Source: Rhodocyclales bacterium GT-UBC (lineage in GTDB: Bacteria > Pseudomonadota > Gammaproteobacteria > Burkholderiales > Rhodocyclaceae). From it: a stretch of 64,000 nt of DNA. The notes under the pieces were generated by a model. It ran no database searches. It saw nothing but the letters and a program-made list of their open reading frames with translations, and had not been told where the DNA came from. Positions 56,234 to 64,000 of this stretch are shown in pieces (within the stretch, counting starts at the first letter, position 1; every line of letters begins with the position of its first letter). A program made the translations under genes and the position numbers. The DNA lies in the NCBI GenBank assembly GCA_003583745.1, contig QXPY01000005.1:124001-188000 (forward strand), written 5' to 3'.

Positions 56234-56584
56234 GTGGACACCCTGATCGCACTTTTTTCAAGCCCGGCGCTGGACGCGGAGATCGTTTCGGGAATCAGCT
56301 ACGCCTTTGCGCTGATCTTTTTCGGGCCGCTTCTGGTTGTGACGGCAGCATTCTTCGTCTACTGCCTGTTGGCCAGGAAAAGCGCGTTACGTCCGGCCAG
56401 GATTCTCAGCGTGCTTTGGTTGATTGCCTGCCTACCGGCCGCGCTACTCATCACGATGGGTTACGCCTTCAACTCTGCAAAAATGAACCCCTTGCTATCC
56501 ATCCCGCTGTGGGTCGTGAGTGGCTTGATCTTCATTTGGCTGCCGGTAGCGCTACGCGCGCTGGTGCGCCGCGGACCGATTTGA
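56234..56584 (+). CDS. Small hydrophobic membrane protein
   Basis: A 116-residue protein with three predicted membrane helices (SYAFALIFFGPLLVVTAAFF, LSVLWLIACLPAALLIT, PLWVVSGLIFIWLPVA). It starts at GTG 56234, 29 bases after rtcR. The longer open frame upstream is a shadow of rtcR. I do not recognise a family, and a link to RNA repair is not shown. Confidence 0.55.
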   Translation: MDTLIALFSSPALDAEIVSGISYAFALIFFGPLLVVTAAFFVYCLLARKSALRPARILSVLWLIACLPAALLITMGYAFNSAKMNPLLSIPLWVVSGLIFIWLPVALRALVRRGPI

Positions 56585-56675
56585 GTTCCGAGCATGCAGA
56601 CGATTTGCTGCCCACCATCCGAAGAAGCGAGCAAGTCATTGATCCAGCCCCGAACCAACCCTACACGGACAAAAA

Positions 56676-56939
56676 ATGGGTCTTGATACCGTTGAACTTG
56701 TCATCTCCGTCGAAAAGATTTTTGCCATCGAGCTTTCCGACGAAGTGGCCGCCCGCCTGCTGACCGTGGGCGACCTGCATGAATTCGTGGTGGCGGAACT
56801 GATCCGGCGCCAACGGCCGGACGTGAACCGCGACATCGTCTATGACTTGTTGCGCAATATCATCTGCATGCAACTGGGCGTCGCCCCCGAGCAGGTCACC
56901 CCCGGTGCCCGCTTCGTCCAGGACCTGCATGCCGATTAG
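56676..56939 (+). CDS. Acyl-carrier-protein-like protein with swapped halves
   Basis: An 87-residue protein. Residues 1-38 (MGLDTVELVISVEKIFAIEL) resemble the part of ACP that starts at the DSL motif, with Gly in place of the phosphopantetheine Ser. Residues 50-87 (DIVYDLLRNIICMQLGV, ending ARFVQDLHAD) resemble the N-terminal helix of ACP up to the residue before DSL. The order of the two halves is thus reversed and the prosthetic-group site is absent. A stop follows exactly where Ser would come. It may be a structural, non-carrying relative. Confidence 0.65.
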   Translation: MGLDTVELVISVEKIFAIELSDEVAARLLTVGDLHEFVVAELIRRQRPDVNRDIVYDLLRNIICMQLGVAPEQVTPGARFVQDLHAD

Positions 56940-56964
56940 CCTGTCTCGCCACGGCCTTTTTTCG

Positions 56965-57384
56965 ATGAAACTCGCCCCCACCCTCGCCCGCATTCGCAGC
57001 AATGGTTCGGCGCCCTTGCTCGGCCTCTGCCTGCTCCTGGCCGTCCTCCTCGGCGCCCATGCCGGTGGCTTGCTGCCGCCGCCCAAAGCGGGCACGACGA
57101 TTTACCGGCTTCTCGCCCACCCCGAAATCATCTGGAGCCTGGCCGTACTGATTTTTTGCGCGCTGCTGCTACTGCTCTTTTGCCGGATCGAACATACCCC
57201 GCGCCATGCGCTCTTCCTGGCCGGCATGCTGTCCGGCATCGGCCTCACCAATGCCCTGTTTTTCGACCCCTGGCTCGGTGTCTTCCTGTTCGGCGGCGCG
57301 GCGCCGCTGTTTCGCCGCGCATGGTCGAACCAAGCGCCACCAGGACAAACTCCCCGAAGAAGGGCCAGCCATGACTGTCGATAA
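56965..57384 (+). CDS. Membrane protein of unknown function
   Basis: A 139-residue protein with about four hydrophobic helices and a basic C-terminus. It starts at ATG 56965, 25 bases after the ACP-like gene, and overlaps the next gene by 14 bases. I do not recognise it. Confidence 0.55.
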   Translation: MKLAPTLARIRSNGSAPLLGLCLLLAVLLGAHAGGLLPPPKAGTTIYRLLAHPEIIWSLAVLIFCALLLLLFCRIEHTPRHALFLAGMLSGIGLTNALFFDPWLGVFLFGGAAPLFRRAWSNQAPPGQTPRRRASHDCR

Positions 57385-57901
57385 GGCACAGCTCCTGCGA
57401 CAGATCGAAAACGCCTTTGCCGCGACGCGTAGAGGCGATGGCGTTTCCTTGCATGAGGCGGTGGCCATCGACGACCATGCCTCGGAAGCCGAACGCCGGG
57501 CAGCACGCCTCAAGGATGGCGATACGCATTGGCGCGAGGTGCCCGACGAGCATATCGCCCGGCACAGCGCCGTCTTCTCCTTCCTCGACCTGCGCGGTCA
57601 CGTTTATTACGCCCCGGCCTACATGTGCTGGCTGCTTCGAACCGGCTACGACACGTCGTCGAACTCGGTCGAATCGGCCCAATTCGCCTTCGATCCCTGG
57701 GGCAAACATGAAGGCGGCCGCCACTACAAGCCCGACGAGATGTTTACGCCGGAACAGTGCGCCTGCATCGCCTGCTATCTGCACTACATCTACGAAGTAC
57801 TCGACGAACGCTCCTGCTGCTCAACCGCGAAGGAATACCTCGATGCTTACTGGTCGAGATATCTCCGAGGCGATCACGACATGTTCAATGCCCCCTCCTG
57901 A
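57371..57901 (+). CDS. DUF6714-like hypothetical protein
   Basis: A 176-residue soluble protein with a conserved-looking core (SFLDLRGHVYYAPAYMCWLLR) and ARHSAVFSFLD just before it. The layout resembles DUF6714 proteins, but I cannot confirm this. Cysteines cluster near the end (QCACIACYLHY, ERSCCS). ATG 57371 is chosen over the longer frame, which is a shadow of the previous gene. Confidence 0.6.
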   Translation: MTVDKAQLLRQIENAFAATRRGDGVSLHEAVAIDDHASEAERRAARLKDGDTHWREVPDEHIARHSAVFSFLDLRGHVYYAPAYMCWLLRTGYDTSSNSVESAQFAFDPWGKHEGGRHYKPDEMFTPEQCACIACYLHYIYEVLDERSCCSTAKEYLDAYWSRYLRGDHDMFNAPS

Positions 57902-57906
57902 AAACC

Positions 57907-58134
57907 ATGAGCAAATCCCAATCAAAATGGCATAGCGGCCGGATCATCGAAGCCAGTCTGTACCTGATCGAAGGCGCAGCAGCCTTTGGCTTGCTGAGCG
58001 GAGCCGCCGTCGTCGCAGCCGTCGGCAAGTTTCTGCTGGGCGGCATGCTTGGGGTGTTGGGACTCGGCGTACTTGCCCGAATGAGCCGGCGCACCAGGAC
58101 GAAAGCATCGCCTCGCAGGAAAACCGAAACATGA
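57907..58134 (+). CDS. Small membrane protein
   Basis: A 75-residue protein with two hydrophobic segments (LYLIEGAAAFGLLSGAAVVAAVG and LLGGMLGVLGLGVLA) and a basic C-terminal tail (RRTRTKASPRRKTET). ATG 57907, 5 bases after the DUF6714-like gene. Function unknown. Confidence 0.45.
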   Translation: MSKSQSKWHSGRIIEASLYLIEGAAAFGLLSGAAVVAAVGKFLLGGMLGVLGLGVLARMSRRTRTKASPRRKTET

Positions 58135-58153
58135 CCCTTTCGGCATGAATCGA

Positions 58154-58175
58154 TGACGAATCGAGTAATTCGTCA
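58154..58175. repeat. Perfect hairpin without T-run
   Basis: TGACGAAT and ATTCGTCA arms, 6 bases apart, in the 124 bases before the secreted-protein gene. It lacks a T-run, so it is more likely an operator or mRNA hairpin than an intrinsic terminator. Confidence 0.4.
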
Positions 58176-58258
58176 CAGCGGAGCGAACAATCGAGCGAAG
58201 CCGGAACCCCTTTGATTTAAAATGAGTAAATAAATTTCAAAACACAAGGGAGAGTCCG

Positions 58259-59164
58259 ATGGCCACAGTAACGCTGTACGATTTCTATGATTTTTCGAGC
58301 AATGACGGCAATGGCTGGTCGATTAGCGGCAGCAACGCAACAACGATCAATCTTTCCGATAGCAGCCATCAGAAAACCATCACTTTCTCGGGCTCTTTCA
58401 CGCAATCCGGCAACAGCATCTCGGGCACGGTGAATGGACTTTCGCTGAGCCAAAACGGCACCAGCATCTTCACCATCTCCGGCCTCAACCTGGATGCCGC
58501 GACGACACAAAGCAAATTTCTCGGCGACAACCAGGCTTTCAAGTCCTGGCTGCTTTCCGGCGACGACACCTTCATCGTCAACACCAAGGCGATGGGCGGT
58601 ACGATGAACGGTTACGGTGGCAGCGACACGCTCGTCTTCGCCGCACCTCGCGGCGATTACGCGGAAAGCGTCAACATCGTCGGCCCGACCTTCAAGCCGA
58701 CCATGGGTAGCGGCTCATCCGGGCAACTGGCCAAGGAAAACATGTCGCAGATCGTCAGCGTGCAAAACATCGAGACGATCCGCTTTTCCGACAGTGCGAT
58801 CCGCCTCGACAGCGGCGGCAACAGCGCCAAGACGATGGAGTTCATCGGTACGGTGGCACCTTCTCTGCTCAACGACCTGGCAGTCCGCCGCGAAATCCTC
58901 AAATTTTTCGACAGCGGCTACAGCATGGAAAGCCTTTGCCAACTGGCACTCAACGCCAAACTGGTCCCGACCACCAACGAAGCACTGGCGGCGGCAGTCT
59001 TCCAGAACGTCGTCGGCTCAGCGGCACCGGCCGGTACCGTCAAGGCGCTGGTCGACTATATCGACACCCACTCCCAGGCCAATTTCCTGGCCACGGTTGC
59101 CGAAATGCACCTGAACGTCGATGTGGTCGGCATTGCCCAATCCGGGATGAGCTACGCTTTGTAA
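58259..59164 (+). CDS. Probable secreted RTX-like / DUF4214-type protein
   Basis: A 301-residue acidic protein without a classical signal peptide. Residues 1-100 are rich in Ser, Thr, Asn and Gly. About residues 100-130 carry hemolysin-type repeat features (LSGDDTFIVN, GGTMNGYGGSDTLVF). The C-terminal region (ANFLATVAEMHLNVDVVGIAQSGMSYAL) resembles the end of DUF4214 proteins, which are often type I secretion substrates. Export is inferred; no type I transporter is in the window. Confidence 0.6.
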   Translation: MATVTLYDFYDFSSNDGNGWSISGSNATTINLSDSSHQKTITFSGSFTQSGNSISGTVNGLSLSQNGTSIFTISGLNLDAATTQSKFLGDNQAFKSWLLSGDDTFIVNTKAMGGTMNGYGGSDTLVFAAPRGDYAESVNIVGPTFKPTMGSGSSGQLAKENMSQIVSVQNIETIRFSDSAIRLDSGGNSAKTMEFIGTVAPSLLNDLAVRREILKFFDSGYSMESLCQLALNAKLVPTTNEALAAAVFQNVVGSAAPAGTVKALVDYIDTHSQANFLATVAEMHLNVDVVGIAQSGMSYAL

Positions 59165-59258
59165 ACCGGCCGGACGAAGATTGAACGCCGAACATACGCG
59201 ACGGTCATAGCAGGCATTGAAGCTGACGCGCTTCCCACCGCGCTTCGAGGAACCTCCT

Positions 59259-60029
59259 ATGACCCCCCAACCCGCTCCCTTCGTCTGGCACGACCTGATC
59301 ACCACCGATCCCGCAGCAGCCCGGCAGTTTTACCGTGCCGTTTTCGGCTGGAACATGCAGTCCTTCTCACCCGACAACGACTACACCGTGCTGTCGGCCG
59401 GCAAGGTCGGGGTGGGCGGGATCATGGCGATTCCGCCGGATGCGCTTGAGCGGGGGGCACCGCCGTGTTGGCAGGGTTACATCGCAGTCGACAATGTCGA
59501 TGTGTACGCCGGCCGGATCGGCGCCAGCGGCGGAAACATCCTGCGGGCGCCGGCCGATATTCCCGAGGTCGGCCGATTCGCGCTGGTGACCGATCCGCAG
59601 GGCGCCGTCTTCATCATTTTCAAGGCGGCCAGCAGCGAACCGATTCCGACAGCGGTGCCCGGCGCGCCGGGTCTGGTCGGCTGGAACGAGTTGCATGCGG
59701 TCGATGGCCTGAAAGCCTTCGACTGGTATTCGGCGCTGTTCGGCTGGACGATCAGCCAGGATATGGACATGGGTCCGCTCGGCATCTATCGGCTGTTTGC
59801 GGCGGGTGGCGAGCCAATTGGCGGGATGATGACCAAGTTGCCGGACATGCCTTACCCATTCTGGGCCTATTACATCAATGTCGAATCGCTCGACGCGGCC
59901 ATCGAGCGCACGCTGCAGGCCGGCGGCAAGCTGATGCACGGGCCGCAGGAAGTGCCCGGGCCGATGTATATCGCCAACTGCCAGGACCCGCAGGGCGCCT
60001 GGTTCTCGATGGTGGCCCCCCGGCGCTGA
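59259..60029 (+). CDS. VOC family protein, two glyoxalase-like domains
   Basis: A 256-residue protein made of two VOC modules, starting FVWHDLITTDPAAARQFYRAVFGW and VGWNELHAVDGLKAFDWYSALFGW. VOC proteins include glyoxalases, fosfomycin-resistance enzymes and dioxygenases. The substrate here is unknown. ATG 59259 has GAGGAA 9 bases upstream. It converges with a LysR gene. Confidence 0.88.
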   Translation: MTPQPAPFVWHDLITTDPAAARQFYRAVFGWNMQSFSPDNDYTVLSAGKVGVGGIMAIPPDALERGAPPCWQGYIAVDNVDVYAGRIGASGGNILRAPADIPEVGRFALVTDPQGAVFIIFKAASSEPIPTAVPGAPGLVGWNELHAVDGLKAFDWYSALFGWTISQDMDMGPLGIYRLFAAGGEPIGGMMTKLPDMPYPFWAYYINVESLDAAIERTLQAGGKLMHGPQEVPGPMYIANCQDPQGAWFSMVAPRR

Positions 60030-60048
60030 GGCAACAGGCCCCGCAAGC

Positions 60049-61044
60049 TCAGGCCGGCTGGCTGTCGACAATGTGGCTGGCGGCCGCCCGCACCACCTCG
60101 ACAAAACGCCGCAAGCGGGCCGGATAGAAGCGGGCATAGGGATAGACGATGCTGACCGGCAGCGGTGCCGCCTGCCATTGCGGCGCGAGCTGAACCAGGC
60201 GCCCGGCGGCGATGTCGTCGGCCAGCACCCAGGCCGAACCGACGCAAACACCGAGGCCTTCTACGGCGGCGCTGCGCAGGGCGTACAGGCTGTCGGTACT
60301 CATCCGCGGGTTGATCGCGATGCGCTTTTTCTTGCCGCTTTCAACGTGGGTCAGCGTCACCTCGTTACGGTAGTAGGTGCGCAGGGCCAACCAGGGCAGC
60401 CCGGCCAGTTCGGCCGCATCGCCCGGCACCGGCGCCCCGTTGAGCACGCTCGGCGCGGCGGCGACAATGCGCGGCACTTCCGACAGGCGGATGGCAACCA
60501 GGCCGGGATCGGTCACTTCGCCGACCTGGATAGCGCAGTCGATGCCAGCCGCAATGTAGTCCTGGATCGCCCGGTCGTCGTGCAGCAGCCATTCGACGGT
60601 CATGCGCGGGTGGCGGTTGAGATACTCGGCCAAGGGCTTGATCAGGCGCTCCTGCCCAAAGGCGTGCGGCACGATGACGCGCAGGATGCCTTCCGGCTCG
60701 TCGCCGGCGCCGCGCAACTCGGATTCGAAGGCGGCCCAGTTGCTCAACAGTTCGCGCGCCCGCTCGTAACAGCGCTCGCCATCGACCGTCAGGCGCATGG
60801 TGTGGGTTGTCCGCTGCAACAGGCGCAAACCCAGTGAGCGTTCCAGCATTTGCAGGCGGCGACTGACCGTGGGCTGGGTGGTGCCGAGTTGGGCGGCCGC
60901 CGCCGAAAGGCTGCCGGCTTCGACGATACGGACGAAGGTCTGCATCAGTTCGATGCGATCGCCGGTCACGACGGCGCCTGGCGAGGAAACGCTGGCGGCG
61001 GCGGTGGTCGATGCGGTAGAAATCGGTTCTGCGGAATCTGTCAT
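60049..61044 (-). CDS. LysR family transcriptional regulator
   Basis: A 331-residue LysR protein with an extra Ala/Thr/Ser-rich N-terminal extension of about 30 residues before the winged helix (LMQTFVRIVEAGSLSAAAAQLGTTQPTVSRRLQMLE). It is divergent from an MFS transporter, 99 bases away, and probably controls it. ATG 61044 is chosen; the extension could mean a start further inside. Confidence 0.88.
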   Translation of the reverse strand: MTDSAEPISTASTTAAASVSSPGAVVTGDRIELMQTFVRIVEAGSLSAAAAQLGTTQPTVSRRLQMLERSLGLRLLQRTTHTMRLTVDGERCYERARELLSNWAAFESELRGAGDEPEGILRVIVPHAFGQERLIKPLAEYLNRHPRMTVEWLLHDDRAIQDYIAAGIDCAIQVGEVTDPGLVAIRLSEVPRIVAAAPSVLNGAPVPGDAAELAGLPWLALRTYYRNEVTLTHVESGKKKRIAINPRMSTDSLYALRSAAVEGLGVCVGSAWVLADDIAAGRLVQLAPQWQAAPLPVSIVYPYARFYPARLRRFVEVVRAAASHIVDSQPA

Positions 61045-61143
61045 GCAAAAAATGTATAACAAATGTACGAAGTGCGCTACTACCCGCCAGCTGCCATAGC
61101 GATGAAAATGCGCTGCATATCGGATTAATTAAAGAGGTCAGCC

Positions 61144-62361
61144 ATGTCTTCCATTCAATTAGCGCATGAAAATACGCATGAAAGCGCCTTGCCACCGTCG
61201 CTGGTGCTGCTACTCGCTGCCGGCGCCGGCCTGGCCGTCGCCTCCTTGTATTACAGCCAGCCAATGCTCGGCATTCTTGGCGCGGATATCGGGGCATCGG
61301 AACGCGCCGTCGGCCTGGTGCCGACCCTGACGCAACTCGGCTACGCCCTCGGCATCCTGCTGCTGGCGCCGCTTGGCGACCGCCACGACCGGCGCAACAT
61401 CATCCTGATCAAGGCCGCCCTGCTGGTCGCAGCGCTGCTGCTCGGCGGCCTGGCCCCCTCGATCGGTACCTTGCTCGCCGCCAGCCTGGCCATCGGCCTC
61501 ACTGCCACCCTGACCCAGGACATCGTGCCGGCGGCAGCGACGCTGGCCCCGGTAGCGCAGCGCGGCAAGGTGGTCGGCACGGTGATGACCGGGTTGCTGC
61601 TCGGCATCCTGCTGTCGCGCGTCGTCAGCGGTTTCGTCGGCGATCAGTTCGGCTGGCGCGCCATGTACCTGGGCGCAGCCGCCAGCATCGCGCTGATCGG
61701 CCTTGCCGCCTGGCGCGGCCTGCCCCGTTTCGCACCGACGACGCAACTGCCTTACGGCGCCCTGCTCGGCTCGCTGCGCACGCTGTGGCTGCGCCATGCC
61801 GCGCTGCGTCAGGCGGCACTGGCCCAAGGCCTGCTGTCGGTCGGTTTCAGCGCCTTCTGGTCCACGCTGGCCTTGATGCTGCAAGGCGAACCCTTCCACC
61901 TCGGCGGCACCGTTGCCGGCGCCTTTGGCCTGGCCGGCGCCGCCGGCGCGCTGGCCGCCCCGCTGGCCGGGCATCTCGCCGACCGGCGCGGCCCGGAGCT
62001 GGTTACCCGCCTGGGCACCGGCCTGACCGCCCTGTCCTTCGCGGCGCTGTGCTTTGCCCCGCTGCTCTCGCCGGCGGCTCAACTGGTCCTGCTCGGCATC
62101 GCCGCCATCGGCTTCGACCTGGGCGTTCAGGCCACGCTGGTCGCCCACCAGACCATCGTTTACGGCATCGAACCCGGCGCCCGCAGCCGCCTCAATGCCG
62201 TCCTGTTCGTCGGCATGTTCATCGGCATGGCTAGCGGCGCGGTACTGGGCAGCCAGTTGCTGGCGCAATGGGGCTGGATCGCGGTCACCGCCATGGCGAC
62301 CCTGAGCGCGCTGGCCGCCCTCGCCGTCCGCTGCCGCAAGATCGCGCCGGAACTGGCCTGA
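61144..62361 (+). CDS. MFS transporter
   Basis: A 405-residue major facilitator protein with 12 predicted helices. LAPLGDRHDRRNII after the second helix is motif A. ASLYYSQPMLGILGADIGASERAVGLVPTLTQ resembles the DHA1 efflux group. The substrate is unknown. Divergent from the LysR gene. Confidence 0.87.
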   Translation: MSSIQLAHENTHESALPPSLVLLLAAGAGLAVASLYYSQPMLGILGADIGASERAVGLVPTLTQLGYALGILLLAPLGDRHDRRNIILIKAALLVAALLLGGLAPSIGTLLAASLAIGLTATLTQDIVPAAATLAPVAQRGKVVGTVMTGLLLGILLSRVVSGFVGDQFGWRAMYLGAAASIALIGLAAWRGLPRFAPTTQLPYGALLGSLRTLWLRHAALRQAALAQGLLSVGFSAFWSTLALMLQGEPFHLGGTVAGAFGLAGAAGALAAPLAGHLADRRGPELVTRLGTGLTALSFAALCFAPLLSPAAQLVLLGIAAIGFDLGVQATLVAHQTIVYGIEPGARSRLNAVLFVGMFIGMASGAVLGSQLLAQWGWIAVTAMATLSALAALAVRCRKIAPELA

Positions 62362-62429
62362 ACCGCCGCCGACACAAGACCGCCACGATGCAACACAGCG
62401 CCGGCCCGGCCAGGCCGGCGTTGTGACGT

Positions 62430-63422
62430 TTACTCGATACCGACCATGCCGGCCTCGGGATAGCGGCTGCCCGCCACCCTTTCGACCGCGAAGATCCGGT
62501 CCAGCTCGGCGACCTCGGCCGGACTCATGACGTAATCGGTGGCGGCGGCGTTCTGCTGCAGATAGGCGATGCGCCGCGTACCGGGGATAGGAATGACTTG
62601 CGGATGCTTGGCGAGCAGCCAGGCCAGCGCCACCTGGGCATTGGTCAGATGGCGGGCGGCGGCAAAGCCCTGCAGCTCGGCGACCAATTCGCGGTTGATC
62701 TGCTCGGCCTGGCCGACGAAACGCGGATTGTTCTTGCGAAAATCGCCCTCGGCCAACTGGCTGCTGTCCACGGCGCCGGTCAGGAAGGCACGGCCGAGCG
62801 GGCTGTAGGCGACAAAGCTGACGCCCAGTTCGGCGCAGGCGGCGAGCATGCCCGGCTCGGGATCGCGCGACCACAGCGAATACTCACTCTGCACGGCGGC
62901 AATCGGATGCACCGCATGCGCCCGCCGCAAGGTCTCCGGCGACACCTCGGAAAGCCCGATCTGGCGGACCTTGCCGGCCGCCACCAGGGCGGCCATGGCG
63001 GCAACCGTCTCCTCGACCGGCACCGCCGGGTTGCGCCGGTGGCAGTAATAGAGGTCGATCTGCTCGACGCCCAGGCGCTGCAAGGAGGCATCGCAAGCCT
63101 GGCGGATGTAGTCCGGGCTGTTGTCGATACGCCGCTCATACTTGCCGACTTCGCGGACGATACCGAACTTGGTGGCCAGCACCATCTGCCGCCGTCGTCC
63201 CGGGCCGCCCTGGCGGATGAACTCGCCGAGCAGGCGTTCGTTGTGGCCGAGCCCGTAGGTGTCGGCGCTGTCGAAGAAATTGATGCCGAGATCGAGCGCC
63301 GCCGCCAGCGTCTGTAGCGACGCAGCATCGTCGGCCGGCCCGTAGAACTCGGACATGCCCATGCAGCCGAGCCCGAGGGCGGAGACCGGCTGTTGTTGCG
63401 AACCCAGATGACGTGTTTGCAT
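62430..63422 (-). CDS. Aldo-keto reductase
   Basis: A 330-residue AKR of the YajO/GSP69 type (QTRHLGSQQQPVSALGLGCMGMS). The catalytic Asp-Tyr is in FFDSADTYGLGHNE and the His in DLYYCHRRNPAVPVEETV. It reduces aldehydes or ketones with NADPH. It lies 9 bases after the SDR gene on the minus strand. Confidence 0.9.
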   Translation of the reverse strand: MQTRHLGSQQQPVSALGLGCMGMSEFYGPADDAASLQTLAAALDLGINFFDSADTYGLGHNERLLGEFIRQGGPGRRRQMVLATKFGIVREVGKYERRIDNSPDYIRQACDASLQRLGVEQIDLYYCHRRNPAVPVEETVAAMAALVAAGKVRQIGLSEVSPETLRRAHAVHPIAAVQSEYSLWSRDPEPGMLAACAELGVSFVAYSPLGRAFLTGAVDSSQLAEGDFRKNNPRFVGQAEQINRELVAELQGFAAARHLTNAQVALAWLLAKHPQVIPIPGTRRIAYLQQNAAATDYVMSPAEVAELDRIFAVERVAGSRYPEAGMVGIE

Positions 63423-63431
63423 GCGGACTCC

Positions 63432-64000
63432 TTACTGGACGGTATAACCGCCATCGATGGTCAGGCTCTGCCCGCTGATGTAGCTGGCGGCGGACGAGAG
63501 CAGGAAAAGCACGGGGCGGGCGATTTCGTCCGGCGTACCGGGGCGACCGGCCGGGCTGCCCTTGAGCGCGGCTTCGAGATTATCCAGGCCACCGAAGCCG
63601 ATCTCGGCCATCGGCGTGACAATCGGCCCCGGGCTGACCGCATTGACCCGGATGCCCTGTTGAAAGCCTTCCAGCGCCGCGCTGCGCGTCAGCCCGAGCA
63701 CGGCATGCTTGCTGGCGACGTAGGGGCCGAAGTTGGCAAAGCCGATCTCGGCGACGATGGAGGCGGTATTGACGATCGCCCCGCCACCGCTTTTTTGCAT
63801 CGCCGCCATCTCGTGCTTGAGCGACCAGAACACGCCATACACGTTGGCCTGCATGACCTCGGCGAAGTCGGCGCTGTCCAGCGCCGTCAGCGGCCCCAGC
63901 TTGCCGAGCACGCCGGCATTGTTGAAGGCGCCGTCGAGGCGCCCGAAGTGGGCGACGGTGCTATCCACGGCATTTTTGATATCGGCCTCGACCGTGACGT
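63432..64000 (-). CDS. SDR family oxidoreductase, cut by the window end
   Basis: The C-terminal 188 or so residues of a classical SDR, with NNAGVLG, YVASKHAV (Tyr and Lys of the active site) and SGQSLTIDGGYTVQ. The coding frame continues to base 64000, so the N-terminal coenzyme loop is outside. The internal GTG at 63968 is not the true start. It is probably in one operon with the aldo-keto reductase. Confidence 0.88.
   Translation of the reverse strand, partial: VTVEADIKNAVDSTVAHFGRLDGAFNNAGVLGKLGPLTALDSADFAEVMQANVYGVFWSLKHEMAAMQKSGGGAIVNTASIVAEIGFANFGPYVASKHAVLGLTRSAALEGFQQGIRVNAVSPGPIVTPMAEIGFGGLDNLEAALKGSPAGRPGTPDEIARPVLFLLSSAASYISGQSLTIDGGYTVQ

Noticed and set aside
54674-56584. 636-residue frame running through rtcR into the small membrane protein
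   Set aside because: Only the last part after GTG 56234 looks like protein; the rest is the +2 frame of rtcR.
61210-62874. 554-residue frame antisense to the MFS transporter and the end of the aldo-keto reductase gene
   Set aside because: Low-complexity Gly/Ala/Gln/Arg-rich translation typical of shadow frames; both real genes are clear family members.

Overview
The window is chromosomal DNA of a GC-rich betaproteobacterium. The order of the housekeeping genes (rpsP-rimM-trmD; ilvI-ilvH-ilvC-pssA-leuA; an ECF sigma factor with DUF3619, DUF3106 and RDD partners; lptFG/pepA-holC-valS; clpS-clpA) and the protein sequences fit the Rhodocyclales, near Dechloromonas/Azonexus. The genus is an inference, not a database result. 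There is no CRISPR array, insertion sequence, rRNA operon or prophage.

Region 1 (1-32.9 kb) is core genome. It holds the end of a ribosome and tRNA maturation operon, a PilZ-like protein, a YihY membrane protein, a WrbA flavoprotein, branched-chain amino acid synthesis with phosphatidylserine synthase, an ECF sigma operon, LptF/LptG, PepA, HolC, ValS, a PabB-PabC fusion, a TusA-like protein, a BepA-like protease, MoaC, an orphan soxYZ pair, a cold-shock protein, ClpS/ClpA, RraA, isocitrate lyase and a GGDEF-EAL signalling protein. Two starts are unusual: the ECF sigma factor probably starts at CTG, and PabBC has no canonical start where its coding begins.

Region 2 (33.2-48.9 kb) is accessory metabolism and stress defence. 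A LysR regulator faces a haloacid dehalogenase and malate synthase. After this come an RclR-like AraC regulator with an AhpD-like protein, a GlxA-type AraC regulator facing two short-chain dehydrogenases, an efflux pump and a thioredoxin, and then LysR-controlled sets: a metallo-beta-lactamase-fold protein lacking its metal motif with a DsbA-like protein, and a monooxygenase, quinone reductase and nitroreductase set. Three of the divergent promoters carry perfect inverted repeats.

Region 3 (48.9-56.2 kb) is the most interesting part: an RtcR-controlled RNA repair operon. A good sigma-54 promoter (54414-54429) reads leftwards through a tRNA-like segment, a complete tRNA cloverleaf with anticodon CAU, a hairpin-rich leader, a slipin, a zinc-ribbon protein, a second tRNA-like RNA with encoded CCA, RtcB ligase, a nucleotidyltransferase and RtcA cyclase. 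rtcR is divergent. The operon thus encodes repair enzymes together with tRNA-shaped RNAs that could be substrates, decoys or sensors. No Rsr/Ro60 gene is present.

Region 4 (56.2-64 kb) has small unknown proteins, among them a carrier protein with its halves in swapped order and Gly at the modified Ser position, then a probable secreted protein, a VOC protein, a LysR/MFS pair, an aldo-keto reductase and a short-chain dehydrogenase cut by the window end.
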